Shown here piece by piece: positions 21,777 through 33,509 of a DNA stretch of 64,000 nt. The notes under the pieces are model-generated. The model saw only the letters and a list, made by a program, of their open reading frames with translations. It made no database searches and was not told the origin of the DNA. The position numbers were made by a program, and so were the translations under genes. How positions within the stretch are numbered: position 1 is the stretch's first letter; each line of letters begins with the position of its first letter. Source of the stretch: Knufia peltigerae (Eukaryota > Ascomycota > Eurotiomycetes > Chaetothyriales > Trichomeriaceae); NCBI GenBank assembly GCA_030247855.1, contig JAPDRN010000033.1:186001-250000 (forward strand), read 5' to 3'.

Positions 21777-24069
21777 CTATGAAAGTCGCTGTATCTTTGA
21801 ATCTTCCGATAGCCCTCGGTATTCCTTCACAGATGCTCCGACTACCTCAAAGACTGGAATCTCTGCAAGGCGACTGACAACCTGGTGAAGAGTCGGCAAC
21901 GCTTTCTGGCCTATATCATGGATCCCGAATCGAGTGCTGCTCACATCTGCTGACTGTAGAGACACTGTAGCCATGTCCGTCTCAGGAGCATAGAGGATAT
22001 CATATTGGGCATCCGGTTTTCCAACCTCCGTAGACGGAAGATACTTGTGCACGAGTAGGCCTTGGCCTCCATCGACCTCAGCTGGGTCTTTAGCAGAGGC
22101 CTGTAGCCCTGTAAGCTCAAGCGCAGCCCACTGAGCGCCCTTCCATGAGACCTTTGCTAGATAAGATGTCGAGTCTCTCGTTACCTGGATATCTGAGAAC
22201 ATCGTTGGCAATCCGAGCTCCTCACGCCCAGTGGTGATGGTATCGGCAAGATTCTCGAATAAAATCGGGCAGAACGTTCCTTTTATCACCTGGTCATCTG
22301 CAGTCTTGTAGCAGACGCCGTAGACATAGAGTCCTAGCGAGTCGTATCCGTGTCCTCCGAGCCAGGCCAGATTGCGTCTCGAATCCAGAGAGAATGAAGC
22401 ATATGCAATCGTGTCCATTTTGTCAAAATAGTAGCGTCCATTGGGAAAGAGGTTGCGAAGCAGTGTCGCACTCGTCTTGAAGAGAATAGTAACACTGGTT
22501 CTTGTGGGCTGAAGCAAAGACTTCGCGGACAAAATAGAATCTTGTCCAGGCGCAAATGCAGGCCCAAACACCGTCGGCTGCCGTCTTCCCTGCTTCGCTG
22601 CGCGAGTCGTCCAGACATGGTCCCTGAGCAGCTGTGTCGATGCGTGCACTTCGTCATGACTAAGACCGTAATCAATGTACTCATGCACTGGCGTTCTGGT
22701 AAGCCTAGAAGACTAATCAAGCAGGCTGGCGGCGAGTGAAAACACCAGCTTACCTTTGAACGATGCCACACTTTGCTCTCCAGTGCCCGATTGCTTTATA
22801 CTGTCCTCTCCAACTTGCCGACTGAACTCTTGAATCGTCGAGGCACGCTCGTAGCGTGCTTGATTATATAATTGGAGGCGTTCCGGAACTTCCTTCGGTG
22901 TGACACTCCCGTCAAGCATGATAGCTAGTGAAACTGCATCTTCGATTGCCATTGCGCCACCCTGAGCCAGATGGGGAGTGAAAGGATGAGCGGCGTCTCC
23001 AATCAACGCGAGTCGCTCAGCCGCAAATGTTGGAAGTTTGTCCATATCAAAGAAGGGATACACCTTGATCTCTCCCGGATCGGCCTTGTTGAGCAGAGCT
23101 AATACATGCGGATGGAAATCCTTGTATACATCTAACATTGCCGATTTTGAGGCTGCGTTATCATAACTTCCTGTCGTCTCTGACAGGTTTGCGGGGTGGA
23201 TGCAAACGAAATTCAAAAGCGTGTGGTAAGTAGTCGGGTATACCACGATTTTCCGGTCAGACGAATACCACATTAGCATGTGGCCATTCGGTTCAATGAG
23301 CGGTCTCAACTCGGGATCTTCGAGGACAACCTTCCGCTCAATGATGAACCGAAAGGCACTGGAGCTTGTCTTGAAACTTGCCGGAGGAGGACTAACAATA
23401 CTCGCCCGAACCTTGGAATGGACACCGTCAGCTCCTATTACGACATCAGCTGAATATGAGGATCCATCTGCGAGAGTAATAGTAGCAGTATGGATATCGG
23501 CGGAAACAACGTGAGAAGACGTGTAAATTTTTACTGGCACGCCTTTCCCTTCCTCCGAAACTGCTGCCCTCCGGAGTTGGGCATGATAATGTGCACGATG
23601 TGCTTGAAGCCATGGCTGTTGGTTGGCTTTATTAGACAAGATCTAGTTCCTCAAACAAGATAAGAAAGACTCACATTCTGCCAACGACCTGCTTCCGCGG
23701 CGTTGTCTTTGATGCGCAATACCTCGTTATTGGCCGAGAGGAATACAGTCTACGTCAAGTCAGAGCTGATGCTGAAATGTTTCGTCATCGGCATACCTGG
23801 ACCAACGGGACTGCACCACTGTCTCTAGGGTCAATTCCAATATGCCTCAGAACGCCCATTGCATTTGGGGTTACGTGAATAGCAGCTCCGATCTCGTTGG
23901 CGAAGCGAGACTGCTCGTACACCTTGACATGATGTCCCTGTTGTCGTAAAGCAATGGCTGCAGCCAGTCCACCGATTCCTGCACCAGCAATGATGATATG
24001 CAGCCCTCGAGCTGTGGGGTTGACTCTACCATTCTCCCCGCTGTCGCCATCTACCAATGTGGCAACCAT
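21777..24069 (-). CDS. FAD-dependent monooxygenase fused to acetoacetate-decarboxylase-like domain
   Basis: Four exons (24069-23797, 23749-23675, 23615-22754, 22687-21777) join without a stop to 706 residues. The first 400 or so form a salicylate-hydroxylase-type FAD monooxygenase: GAGIGG at residues 29-34, the GADGVHSK motif and the ribityl-binding GDAAHPFTPHLAQGG. The intron 22688-22753 links SVASFK to VHEYIDYGLSHDEV. The remaining 250 residues resemble the acetoacetate decarboxylase superfamily (NGRYYFDKMDTIAYASF; GREELGLPTMFSDI; late beta-rich segment). The Lys-Lys pair that carries the Schiff base in bacterial decarboxylase would fall at the LPTMF segment and is absent, so the domain may bind or hydrolyse rather than decarboxylate. 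A coupled oxidation and ring-product processing role is inferred. Cytosolic; no signal peptide. Confidence 0.85.
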
Positions 24070-24549
24070 AGCGTACGGCCGTGCGATTTTGATATTCTAG
24101 ACTCGTGCGAACGCCAACGCAGCAAGTAACATCCATTATCCTGCTTATATAGAGTTACTCCGCTAAGGGACTATGCAAGGGGGTTTCCATGGCATGATGG
24201 AGATACGGCTACCTCCTTACGATGATCGGCTTTGGGAGTAACATTTCGGAAGCTGGGGTAGCAACGAATATGGGAGATGAAATATCGGACGGAGGAGCCG
24301 AAAGCACATTAGAGCTAGAAATCGGTGCGGCTCGGAGACACCTTTTTCCGGCGACTAATGTGGTTTATTTGGTCTGACCTACGGAGTACTTCCATGCATA
24401 TCGGCCAATTTCTCCTTTGCGCTGGGCCAAACTGATTTTTCTTCCTCGCGAGACTGAAATGTAGGCTGATGTCAATCCTTCCTTTGTTCATACTATAACC
24501 TGTATAGAGAACGGGCACTTGTCTGGCTTGTAGCCAAGCATGTCCCAAC
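24070..24549. promoter_or_regulatory. divergent promoter with TATA box for the monooxygenase fusion
   Basis: A TATATAA element on the minus strand at 24145-24151 lies about 76 bp upstream of the fusion-gene ATG. The short motif TACGGAGTAC, found at three other intergenic places in the window as TACGGAGTA, occurs at 24380-24389. Confidence 0.45.
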
Positions 24550-25125
24550 ATGAAAGTCGTTATTGAGCCTCACAACCCCGATTGGGCGACGACATTTCTC
24601 AAAATACGGGAGCAGCTACGGCACACCTTGAAAGACGTGTCCATAGTATCGATTGAGCATGTGGGAAGCACGTCCATTCCCATGCTCAAGGCCAAACCTG
24701 TTTTGGATGTTGACATTATTGTCCACCCTCCGGCGCTCGAAGTCACTCGCAGGGCTCTGGCGGAGGCACACTACACTGATTGCGGAGAAATGAATGTCCC
24801 GGGACGATTCGCCTTCCGACAACCAGGAAATGCTCGTTTTGACGCAGCCCATGGTCCAGGGAGGAATGGAGAATTGCGTTATAATACCTACGTCATGATC
24901 GAAGGTTGCACCGCCCTGAGGAACCATCTGGATATGAAGAGGGTACTACTGGAAAACCCTGACTTACGAGAAGAATATAGTCGTGTCAAAACCGAAATGC
25001 AGAAGAGAGATTTTGAGAATATTGGCCAATACGTATCAGGAAAAACAGAGATATTATGCAAAATTCTGCGAACTGCAGGATGGACTGATGAAGACCTGCG
25101 TCCTGTAGTTAAGGTCAACAAATAG
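24550..25125 (+). CDS. GrpB family protein (UPF0157, nucleotidyltransferase-like)
   Basis: Single-exon gene for 191 residues, the full length of GrpB/UPF0157 proteins, which share the nucleotidyltransferase fold and are widespread in bacteria and scattered in fungi. Diagnostic segments are the N-terminal VVIEPHNPDWATTF, the core IEHVGSTSIPMLKAKPVLDVDI with the GS...D-x-D catalytic-type arrangement, and the later RFAFRQPGN and LRYNTYVM blocks. A C-terminal alpha-helical part (LRNHLDMKRVLLENPDLREEY) matches the family pattern of a four-helix substrate domain. The biochemical role is unknown in most members; a tRNA- or coenzyme-related transferase has been speculated. No operon-like partner is evident. 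Confidence 0.88.
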   Translation: MKVVIEPHNPDWATTFLKIREQLRHTLKDVSIVSIEHVGSTSIPMLKAKPVLDVDIIVHPPALEVTRRALAEAHYTDCGEMNVPGRFAFRQPGNARFDAAHGPGRNGELRYNTYVMIEGCTALRNHLDMKRVLLENPDLREEYSRVKTEMQKRDFENIGQYVSGKTEILCKILRTAGWTDEDLRPVVKVNK

Positions 25126-26089
25126 AACGGTAATTGTCCATTGGCATGGTGCAAGTAACAGGTCCTGAGGCATTTGAAGCAATATTACTTTGGCAAACCA
25201 ATTCAGCTTCCCGATAAAGAACGAGATTCGTTTTGTGTGAGATTTCGCTACTCATATGGTGATTTCCACAATCCTGCCTCCAACACGCACTCCCATAAGT
25301 TTAGCGAAACAAAATCGAATGAAGCATTCTTGTCAAGAGCTTGACCAAACTTCCGCAGGGACTGCACTCTCCAGATATACAGCTCTAACCCATCAACCTT
25401 ACAGTATATGATGACCATGGTACTTCTTTTTTTACTGCTCCTCCTGTGGCGCGGTATTCCGGCCATTTGTGAGCAATGTGCGGCTGCTTGCAGCTGTTTC
25501 TGAATGGAGTCTTGGCTCGCTTATGTTTCTTGGCTTTTCTAGGCGAATATGTCATGACTTTAGTCTCAAATATTCCATACTTTAAAAGAATGAGATTAAA
25601 AAAGTATTCCAACCAGCTTCGGAAGCTATCCATCCTGCATCAAACACACTTTCACATGTTGTGGGCAGCAACTGGTCTCTATTTCAACTATTGACCAAGG
25701 TATCCGTGCTGAAACTCTTTTTCGCGATATTTATAGGGTCTGTGTCAATGAAGCCTTCGAGCTTGCAGAGCACGGACGGTGTCGGTTGCTTTTCAGGTTC
25801 AAATACGAACGCCACCCCGTACCTAAAAGTTCAGCTGACACCCTACTTCTTTTCTTCTGGCCCTTGACATTTTGGAACGGTCCTTGCAAACAACCGTTTG
25901 GCTGCGCCATTTCAACCATGATACATACGCTTTGCCATTTACTCCCTAGAAGAAGAGAGGAGTGAATAAGTCTTCCAGTCTTTATTCAAGCCTACTTGAT
26001 TCTGTTCTTCTATTTCTCCTTCTTATTTCACTGGCTTTTTTGATGGGACTCCCGGGCATTGATCGTTGATCTGTAAATACCCGGACCTC
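25126..26089. other. intergenic region, about 960 bp
   Basis: No supported gene. Several short overlapping frames on both strands lack any family features. Pyrimidine-rich tracts before 26090 (ttctatttctccttcttattt-like, near 26008-26030) are typical of fungal core promoters. Confidence 0.4.
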
Positions 26090-28100
26090 ATGAGCCTCTC
26101 CCGAGTCATCCAGAGGCGCCCCTTTGCCCATGATGGATTTCGCAGAAAAGCTGTGCCCTGGATCGCCTCTCCTCTCCAACCATCCACTAAAGCTTCTAGA
26201 GAATACACTGTGACCCCGGGAGAAGACCCTAAGACCGCCAAAAGAACAAACGATCCGTCGCTGTCGGAACGGTCCTCTCTTGCAGATAACGAGCTTCCGC
26301 GCTTCAGATATCATCACGAATCAAGTACGATCGAACTCTTTTACGATCTCTTCCTCGTCGCCAACCTCACCAGCTTCACAGCCGACCATGAGATTATCAA
26401 CGGACAATCACTCCGAAATTATGTTGGCTTCTTCACAATCGTGTGGTTTACTTGGCTAGAGACTTCGCTATTTGACGTTCGCTTCGCCACGGAGTCTGTC
26501 TTCACCCGAATATGCAAAGCTATTGCTTTCGCAGCCATGACTGGGATCGCCGCCTGTGGTGCGAACTATAACACAGGAGAAGTTTCCGAGCACCTCAGAA
26601 CTTTTCGATCACTCTCAATCATTCTGATGATTTCTCGACTTGCTCTCGCAATCCAGTACATTGTGGTTTTGCTCTACGTTCACAAATACCCCAGAACTCA
26701 GGCACCACTTCTAGCAACCATTGCGATTCTTCTCCTTTCAGCCATAGCTTTTCTCGGCACATTTTTCGCCTTTAACCTCAACGACGAGAGTAATGAGCAC
26801 AACACAAGTGGTTCAAACTCAAGTGGACCACCAGTTTACATCTCTCACTACATTATCGTCTGTGTCGAAACTATCGGGGTGATCGCTATCTCTTGTATCT
26901 GGAGATCTATTAGTTTCAAAAAGACGCATCTCGTCGAGCGCATTGGACTCATAACATTGATCATTATGGGCGAGGGGATTATTGGCATAACCAAGTCGAT
27001 TTCCAAAATCTTGCAAAATGCCGCCAACACAGCTGCAAGCGTGTTTGGCATAACCATTTCAGCGGTTTTGCTATTATACTTTGTATGGATACTCTACTTT
27101 GACCAAATTGATCACGACCGCTTCGGAACTATTCGACAGCAAGTGTGGGCTATCCTCCACTTTCCACTTCACACGGCTCTGATTCTAGTTTCCGAGGGAA
27201 GTGCCACCTTGATCCTATGGAAAGCTATTATTAGGTATCTTGTGGAAGCACTGGCAATCCAAGTCCAGGCCACCGACATGGTAAGCTCAACTAATGCCGA
27301 AGTTGCGGGTTATATCGAAAAGCAGCTCAAGACCTTTGTTCACCACTTCAAGAATGAAACTTTGTTTAGGCTTGACGTCGAAAGCTTCATCAACAGCTCC
27401 TTGACTGATATCCGTCAACTTCCGGCGAACGATTCCAGTGGCCGAAATGACACCATCGTTGGAATAAGAGATGACATGTTCAATTTGGTTTTCGGGGCCT
27501 TTGGTATCGAAGTCAACCAGGAAGACACTACTTGGGATCCCCAACTTAGTATTTTCGACACGGTTATCTTCTACTATTACCTTGCTGCTGGCGTCTTTGT
27601 GATTCTGCTTGCCGTGCTTTACTCGTTCGGTAAGACCAACAAGTCTCGTGGGGAGTGGTTTAGCGCTGTACTCAGACTTGTTGTGGGAATCGGGCTCTGG
27701 TAGGTCTACACCTGTTAGCTTTTAGGATGTCCAGACTAACTTATCTGTGTTTTACAGTACGACCACTCCCGCCCTCGTCCTGAGAAGCGATAAGTCGTCG
27801 ACCAGAGGGTTTGTATTCTCTGCTTGGACTGTCACGGTCGTCATGCTAGTATACTTTGTGCTTATCATCCTTGACAATCTACTGGACTGGTACGCGGATA
27901 AGAAGTCGAGCGGTCAAAAGCCAACATATATCGAAGACACTGAACGAAGCCTTGAAGGAGAAGAAGACGCATTGGTTAAGCAGACGAACACCGATATGGC
28001 AGAGCAGGGAGAAACGATTCGATTAAGGTTGGTGGAGATCTCCCCTGCTGATGAGGCCGATCCTCGTAGAGTGGAAGATCCCCAGTCGTCGCGATCTTGA
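26090..28100 (+). CDS. LtrA-type (low temperature requirement A) membrane protein
   Basis: Two exons (26090-27699, 27758-28100) give 650 residues. The central region is the LtrA domain, first described in Listeria: STIELFYDLFLVANLTSFT, then repeated hydrophobic helices including the FTIVWFTWLETSLFDVRFAT block, a conserved GEGIIGI segment in helix 7 or so, and a final helix pair. The conserved E-x-F-Y-D-L-F opening is intact. About ten transmembrane segments are visible, plus a soluble insert near residues 400-470 and a hydrophilic acidic tail rich in Glu. The function of fungal LtrA proteins is unknown. The frame continues upstream of ATG 26090 only through non-ATG codons, so 26090 is preferred. 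Confidence 0.85.
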
Positions 28101-29081
28101 GAACGTGGGATGTTCGCCAATGTCAAACTTCATATGCTGACAACAATAAAACCTGGGTCCACAGATGGACTTGTTAACTCGTTTTTCCAAATTCGCTTGA
28201 CCCGCATCGGAGCATAAGCAGTGATATATCGGCAGTGTGAATATACAGTGCTAGTATTGTGCTTCTTCAGAAATATTCCATGTGCACTGGACTGCCGTTG
28301 CGCCCCTTGATCCTCGGGTGTTCTTGGTGTCAACCACCCCCGGCTAACAGGTAGATTAAATTTGCTGTACTCAAAATCGGTGCAGGTTTTGGAAGTCGGG
28401 TATCGTCAAACCCTGGAAGGGGCTCGGCTTTTGCCCGTGACACAGGAAGGAACTCAACAACATTTTGGGACTTCCCTAATTCATCCTGGTAATGATGAAC
28501 TTCGAAGATGATGAGGATAAGCGGCTCGGGTTCCAGGGTCTGAAATCCTTCCATAGGTGGCCTACCCCTTTGTCTGCTCTTGTGCGTGTCAAACGATCTT
28601 AGACATTGAATGGCGCGCTAGCATCCAAGTGCGAATCGATCTAAGCGCTGGAGCTTCGGCGAGTAGATAACGAGCGAGCCCTTTCAGCTAGAGCTCTGAA
28701 AGCTGCCACACTCGTGTGCCGAGATGGCCTAAAGTTATTAACCGTAAGCCGTCGGCTGTCGGTCATTGTTGATTATCGGCCTAGAATCGCCGCGCACTTC
28801 GCTGGTCCTGAGGCAGTACAGCGTCATTACTGGAACTAGCCTGATCAAATGCCTTGACCTATGACTGCCGTTTACTTTGTCAAATTTGTTGCGGCTCATA
28901 CATCATGCTAGTATCTGTATGGGCCGAGCATTAATAGACAGAGATTAGCTGAGCCGAAGCATGTTTAATTTCGGAGCACTGTAAAGATTTGTCGGATTCT
29001 TAAAGGCTTCTACTCTTGCTCAGGTACTTTCTTTCAGCGCGCCCGGTGCTATAATTTGATTTATCACATCTGAATCTAAAA
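28101..29081. other. intergenic region, about 980 bp
   Basis: Lies between two plus-strand genes and contains the promoter of the RidA-amine oxidase gene. Small minus-strand frames at 28130-28333 and 28330-28554 have no recognisable similarity. A CTATAAT sequence sits about 30 bp before the downstream ATG. Nothing else noted. Confidence 0.35.
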
Positions 29082-31019
29082 ATGGCACCCAGAGATCTGA
29101 GACCGTCAGTCGAATTCGTCAATACTCCGGGGCATGAGGCATCGCCTCTTTACCATGATTCTGCCACCGTCACGGCGGCAGGGCGACTAGTCTTCACTTC
29201 TGGTGTTGTCGGAGTCAAGGATGGTCGGATTGTTAAGGAACTCAAGCCACAAGTCAAGCAGGCTTTCGAGAATCTTGCTTCCACCCTGGCCGCTTCGAGA
29301 TCGCGACCAGTCGATATCCTCCATTTGAGATTCTACGTAGTCAACTGGCATTGGACCGAGACGGAACATCTTGTTAAGGAATGGATGGATCTTGTAGGAC
29401 ATAAGCCTCCCACATGCCTGGTACCGGTCCCGAAACTGTATCAAGAAGGGGTATTCTTCGAAGTGGAAGCCGTGGCGGCTACTGGAGGTTGCCAGAAGGT
29501 ATGGAGCAATCCTGGGCCTTCGATCTTAGGCCTTCAGGCAGCACCAACCAAAACAGATGTCGTCGTTGTTGGTGGAGGATTCAGTGGCGTCCAAGCTGCA
29601 TATGACTTGCACAAGAGTGGTCTGAGAGTCATTCTTTTGGAAGCGACTCATCGTATTGGTGGGCGGAGCAAAACCATCAAGCTCGCAAGTGGTCCAGGCT
29701 ACACTGAGCTCGGAGCTACATGGATCAACAAGACCACACAGCCCAAGATATACGCCCATGCCCAGCGACTCGGGTTGACATTCATCGAACAATACAATCC
29801 ACCGGAGGCCTTTGGGGTCTTTCAGAAGACGAATGGCGTCGTGGCGCGTGCAAAGGTATCGGATCCGGCTTATTCAGGTCCAGAGGTAAGAAATTCCGTC
29901 CTCTGAAGCACTGTTACATTTCATCTGATTGCATTTTGAGTACAGTTCTCTGCAGAGGAGACAAAATCGTTCAATAAGTTCTTGGAAGCTTTTCAATGGG
30001 AACTGACCGAAAATCCGAACATCGACATCAACAACACCAGTAGCTTTCCCAATGCAGAAGACCTCAGCGTAGCAGAGTGGGCGAAAAAGCGACAACTGGG
30101 ACATACAGGCGAGCAAGCTGCCGCTGCACTGTGTCGTGCCAACGTGGGCAGGGAGCCTGACGAAGTAGGCATCCATTATTGGGCCGACTATGTCAAATCC
30201 GGGGGAGGTCTGTACTCTCTGATCTCTGATGACGAACTGGGAGCCCAGAACCTGTTCATCAAAGAGGGGACTTCTGCAATCGCTCAAGGTCTTGCCGCCG
30301 AATTGAAGCCAGGCTCGGTCTTGGTTAACAGTGCAGTCGACGAGATCAATCAACATGGGGATCAAGTGTTGCTTACCACTGTCAACGGCTCTCGATTTCT
30401 GGCCAACAAAGTGATCATGGCCAACCCCACCAACACATACACAAAGATCAAGTTTACTCCTCCGCTTCCACAGGGCAAGCGCACGCTGGTCACCCAGACG
30501 CGACCTGGGATATATGCCAAAGCATGCATCACATATGCGAAGCCGTGGTGGAGAGAGTTGGGTCTGTTAGGCAAGTTCAGAAGCTATCAAGGTCCAATCT
30601 GCTTCTCCTGGGAACTGTCGGTTTTTGACCTCAACTCGTACACACTGGCGTTGTTCATTGCCGGTAAAGCTGCTGAAGAGTGGTACAAATTGACCCCTCT
30701 TGCTCGCGAGCAAGCCGTCCTCGAGCATCTGAGCAAATTCGTCGAGCCAGAACAGCGACATCTGGTCGACAACGTGCTCGAGTTCAACATGGGCACATGG
30801 TCCGAGGAGGAATGGATGGGGGGAGCGCCAACGTCTGCGATGCCTCCAGGCTACTTGTCTCGATTTGGCGAGGAGCTCCGTGCTCCGTGGAAGAATATTC
30901 ACTTTGCAGGTGGTGAGACTGCGAGAGAGTGGAAGGGTTACCTTGAAGGTGCATTGAGGGCGGGAAGTCGTGCAGCCGACGAGGTTATCTCTATCATGGG
31001 CTCCAAAGGGCATCTCTAA
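29082..31019 (+). CDS. fusion of RidA/YjgF-like domain and flavin monoamine oxidase
   Basis: Two exons (29082-29885, 29946-31019) give 625 residues. Residues 1-135 form a RidA (YER057c/UK114) domain: LVFTSGVVGVKDGRIV, KQVKQAFENLAS-like helix, HLRFYVVNWH and the C-terminal VFFEVEAVAA strand. After a short linker comes a complete flavin amine oxidase: GxGxxG-type VVVGGGFSGVQAAYDL (about 161-176), RIGGRSKT, GATWIN and the C-terminal FAD contact HFAGGETAREWKGYLEGAL. The Cys that tethers FAD covalently in mammalian MAO is not present in the matching GGAPTSAMPPG stretch, so FAD is likely non-covalent. Amine oxidation makes imines, the substrate class of RidA, hence a logical pairing. The catalytic Arg of imine-hydrolysing RidA appears replaced (GHKPPTCLV). 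Confidence 0.9.
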
Positions 31020-31366
31020 TTGCACATAGAGAGCATAGATTGTTGGGCAGATCTGTTTGTTCCAAATCCATGTTATAGTTTACGCAGTTCGGGTCCAAGG
31101 GCACACTGTATGAAGAGCACAGTGCTCAGGCTTGAGAGATTGTTGGAGTCTTATCTACGCGATCAGTACGGAGTAAAGCTGCTTGGCTGTCGCCCAGAAT
31201 TCTCGTTTTACGTTAGTCTTAGTACAGGGCCAGGGGGTCCGAAATCCCTTCTTCTCCCCGAAATCGTTACGTAATTGACACCCCAATATCAATTCAACCT
31301 CAGACACAGGGCACCGGACCTCAGTGTTGACACCTGGAACTACTCAGTCCCTTGCAATTACAATAC
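31020..31366. other. short intergenic region before a Zn2Cys6 gene
   Basis: Roughly 350 bp between tandem plus-strand genes. Contains one TACGGAGTA motif at 31167-31175. No gene supported. Confidence 0.35.
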
Positions 31367-33509
31367 ATGGACTATCAAGCCAGTAAAGATCGTGCCAGAG
31401 TCGTGTGTGTACGGTGTCACGAACGTAAGGTATGCAACAATCGTTCATTCTCCAAGTCAACGGCAGACTGATTCTCTCCAGATTCGATGCGATGTACAAG
31501 ATGACCGTGATGGACGCTGCAGTAATTGTCGCAAATCCCAAGCAACTTGTCGGTGAGTGCAGTTCCAGATCTTCCACATCATCTTACTGACTTCTGCTGC
31601 AGAATCTTCGAAGGTAGACGAAAACTGCGCCGGCACATGCGCAATCGCGGGGATGATACCAACACTTCGCCAAAGAAAATATTCCCAAATCGTGGAAATT
31701 TATCTATGCATACGCTTCGCAGTCCCATCGAACTGACAGCCAGTGAACATGGTAGACCAACATTAGGAGAGTCCGAATCAGAGCCACCAAACGAGCCAAC
31801 CACGCAACCAGCAAACACGACTGCCGCGAAGAATCATCATCTCAGGCCATTCGACACTTCCATCAACGACACGGCGTATATTGCGGATCACTCAATCCTG
31901 CAAGCCCCGGCTGGTGGACATGCCCAAGATGTCCCCGTGGTAGAGCCATCATTTCTGACAGACACTCCAAAGACCCTGGACATGATCCTTCAGGTATCAG
32001 AAGCCGATATTCTTCCTCCCCAACCACTTCGCGGAGCTTTGATCGATTCATTCTTCAGATGCCTGGCTGATAGTTTTCCCATGATTGAACGAGACGAACT
32101 TGACTCGCCCAGAGCATCGACTCTACTCCAACAAGCTGTTTGCTTCGCGGGCAGTCTTATTCGGCCATCGAGCCCGCAATGGTCACTTGGCGACACAAAG
32201 GCATTGTACGACAAAGTCATGCTCTTGATCTCACTTCATTACGAGAGAAATGCCCTCACAGTCCTTAAAGCAATGTGTCTTCTGACTCTTTGGAGTCCCA
32301 AATCTCCCAACCGAGTCAGCCTTGTTGGGCCCTGGCATGTGACTGGCTCAGCTTTACGCCTCGCCATACAGATGGGAATGCATTGCAAATCTACATTACT
32401 GGGTAAAGCAGATACGAGTTGCCGCCTAAAGATAATCTGGATGCTCCATGTAAGTTGAGCTACTTCCTTTGCCCTTGCGCAACACTAAACCATAGCAGGC
32501 CAGCGATTGTGTGCTATCGATGGTCTACGGTCGACCTCCGCTATTGCGCCCGGAGGACCTGGATATTCCAGTTCTGACCAAAGACAACTACAGTGTCCTC
32601 ACACAGGGGGCACTGGCCTTTATGGCAGATATGACGCTGTCTCGTATCATGGGCGAAATCGCAGAATTCACGTCCAGAAGTCGCCTCTCCTCTGAGCAAC
32701 AGCAACAATTCCATGAGTCCCTCAAGTCATGGGTGTGCAGCCTTCCTGCTGAGATCAGCCTCTACGCTGAAGGAATCAGGACGCCGTACCACTTTTCCAC
32801 TTTCGAGGTGCACATAGCGTATCTCGGTACCATTATACTCTTGCAGGTCCTCACACCTGGATCTGGAAAACAGCTGGTATGCTCAATCGCATCGATTATT
32901 GCCGCTGTCACGATGGCAGATCTATACGAGGACATTCTTTGCAGAGATCAAGCACCATTTCTCGCTGCGATACACGGTTTCTTTTGCACAGTAGCAGCCA
33001 TACCCTTACTACAGTACAAACCAGCCTCTCCGGAATGGGAAACAAGACGTGTTGCCAGCTTAGACGTGATTTGCTCTGTTGTAAGCAACCTAGAGAACAA
33101 GTTTGGCCTGGCATTCACGGCGAGTCGGAAGATTGCCCAGTTGAAGTCTGACCGAGCAAATGTGATTGAGCCTCAACATTATACAGCCAATGGATCTCCC
33201 GGTCCAGGCAACTATAGGCTGGGTACTAGTGAAATGGCTGAATTGGAAGCGCTTTTCCCTTCACTGAACCACTGGTGTCCCGGCCTCGAGACAATAGCTG
33301 CAGGTGTAGATGCCGACATCGTGCAGGATTCAATGACACCTACCCTGGATTCCTGGAACATGGACACGGTTCTTGGTGAGCCAAGGTCCATCCTCGATGA
33401 ACTAGGTGGTCCGTCCGCCTTCATGGACACATTGTTCAACGGTAACGACCTTTTTGACGACATGGCTCTCGAAGATGCAACGGTACACTCGTATGAGTCA
33501 CGATGTTGA
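31367..33509 (+). CDS. Zn2Cys6 transcription factor
   Basis: Nuclear regulator reconstructed from four exons (31367-31429, 31482-31552, 31603-32449, 32496-33509) totalling 664 residues. The binuclear zinc cluster spans two introns and reads CVRCHERKIRC ... CSNCRKSQATC, beginning at residue 14. A basic stretch follows (GRRKLRRHMRN), then a Ser/Thr/Pro-rich linker. The fungal_trans domain is seen in GPWHVTGSALRLAIQMGMH, followed after the last intron by the family signature SDCVLSMVYGRPPLL. The acceptor of the last intron could also be three bases further on, removing one Gln. It sits directly downstream of the RidA-amine oxidase fusion in the same orientation, so it is a candidate regulator of that gene and of the following oxygenases. 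Confidence 0.88.

Noticed and set aside
28130..28554. Two small minus-strand frames upstream of the RidA fusion
   Set aside because: Short, no similarity seen, and located in a likely promoter and 3' flank.
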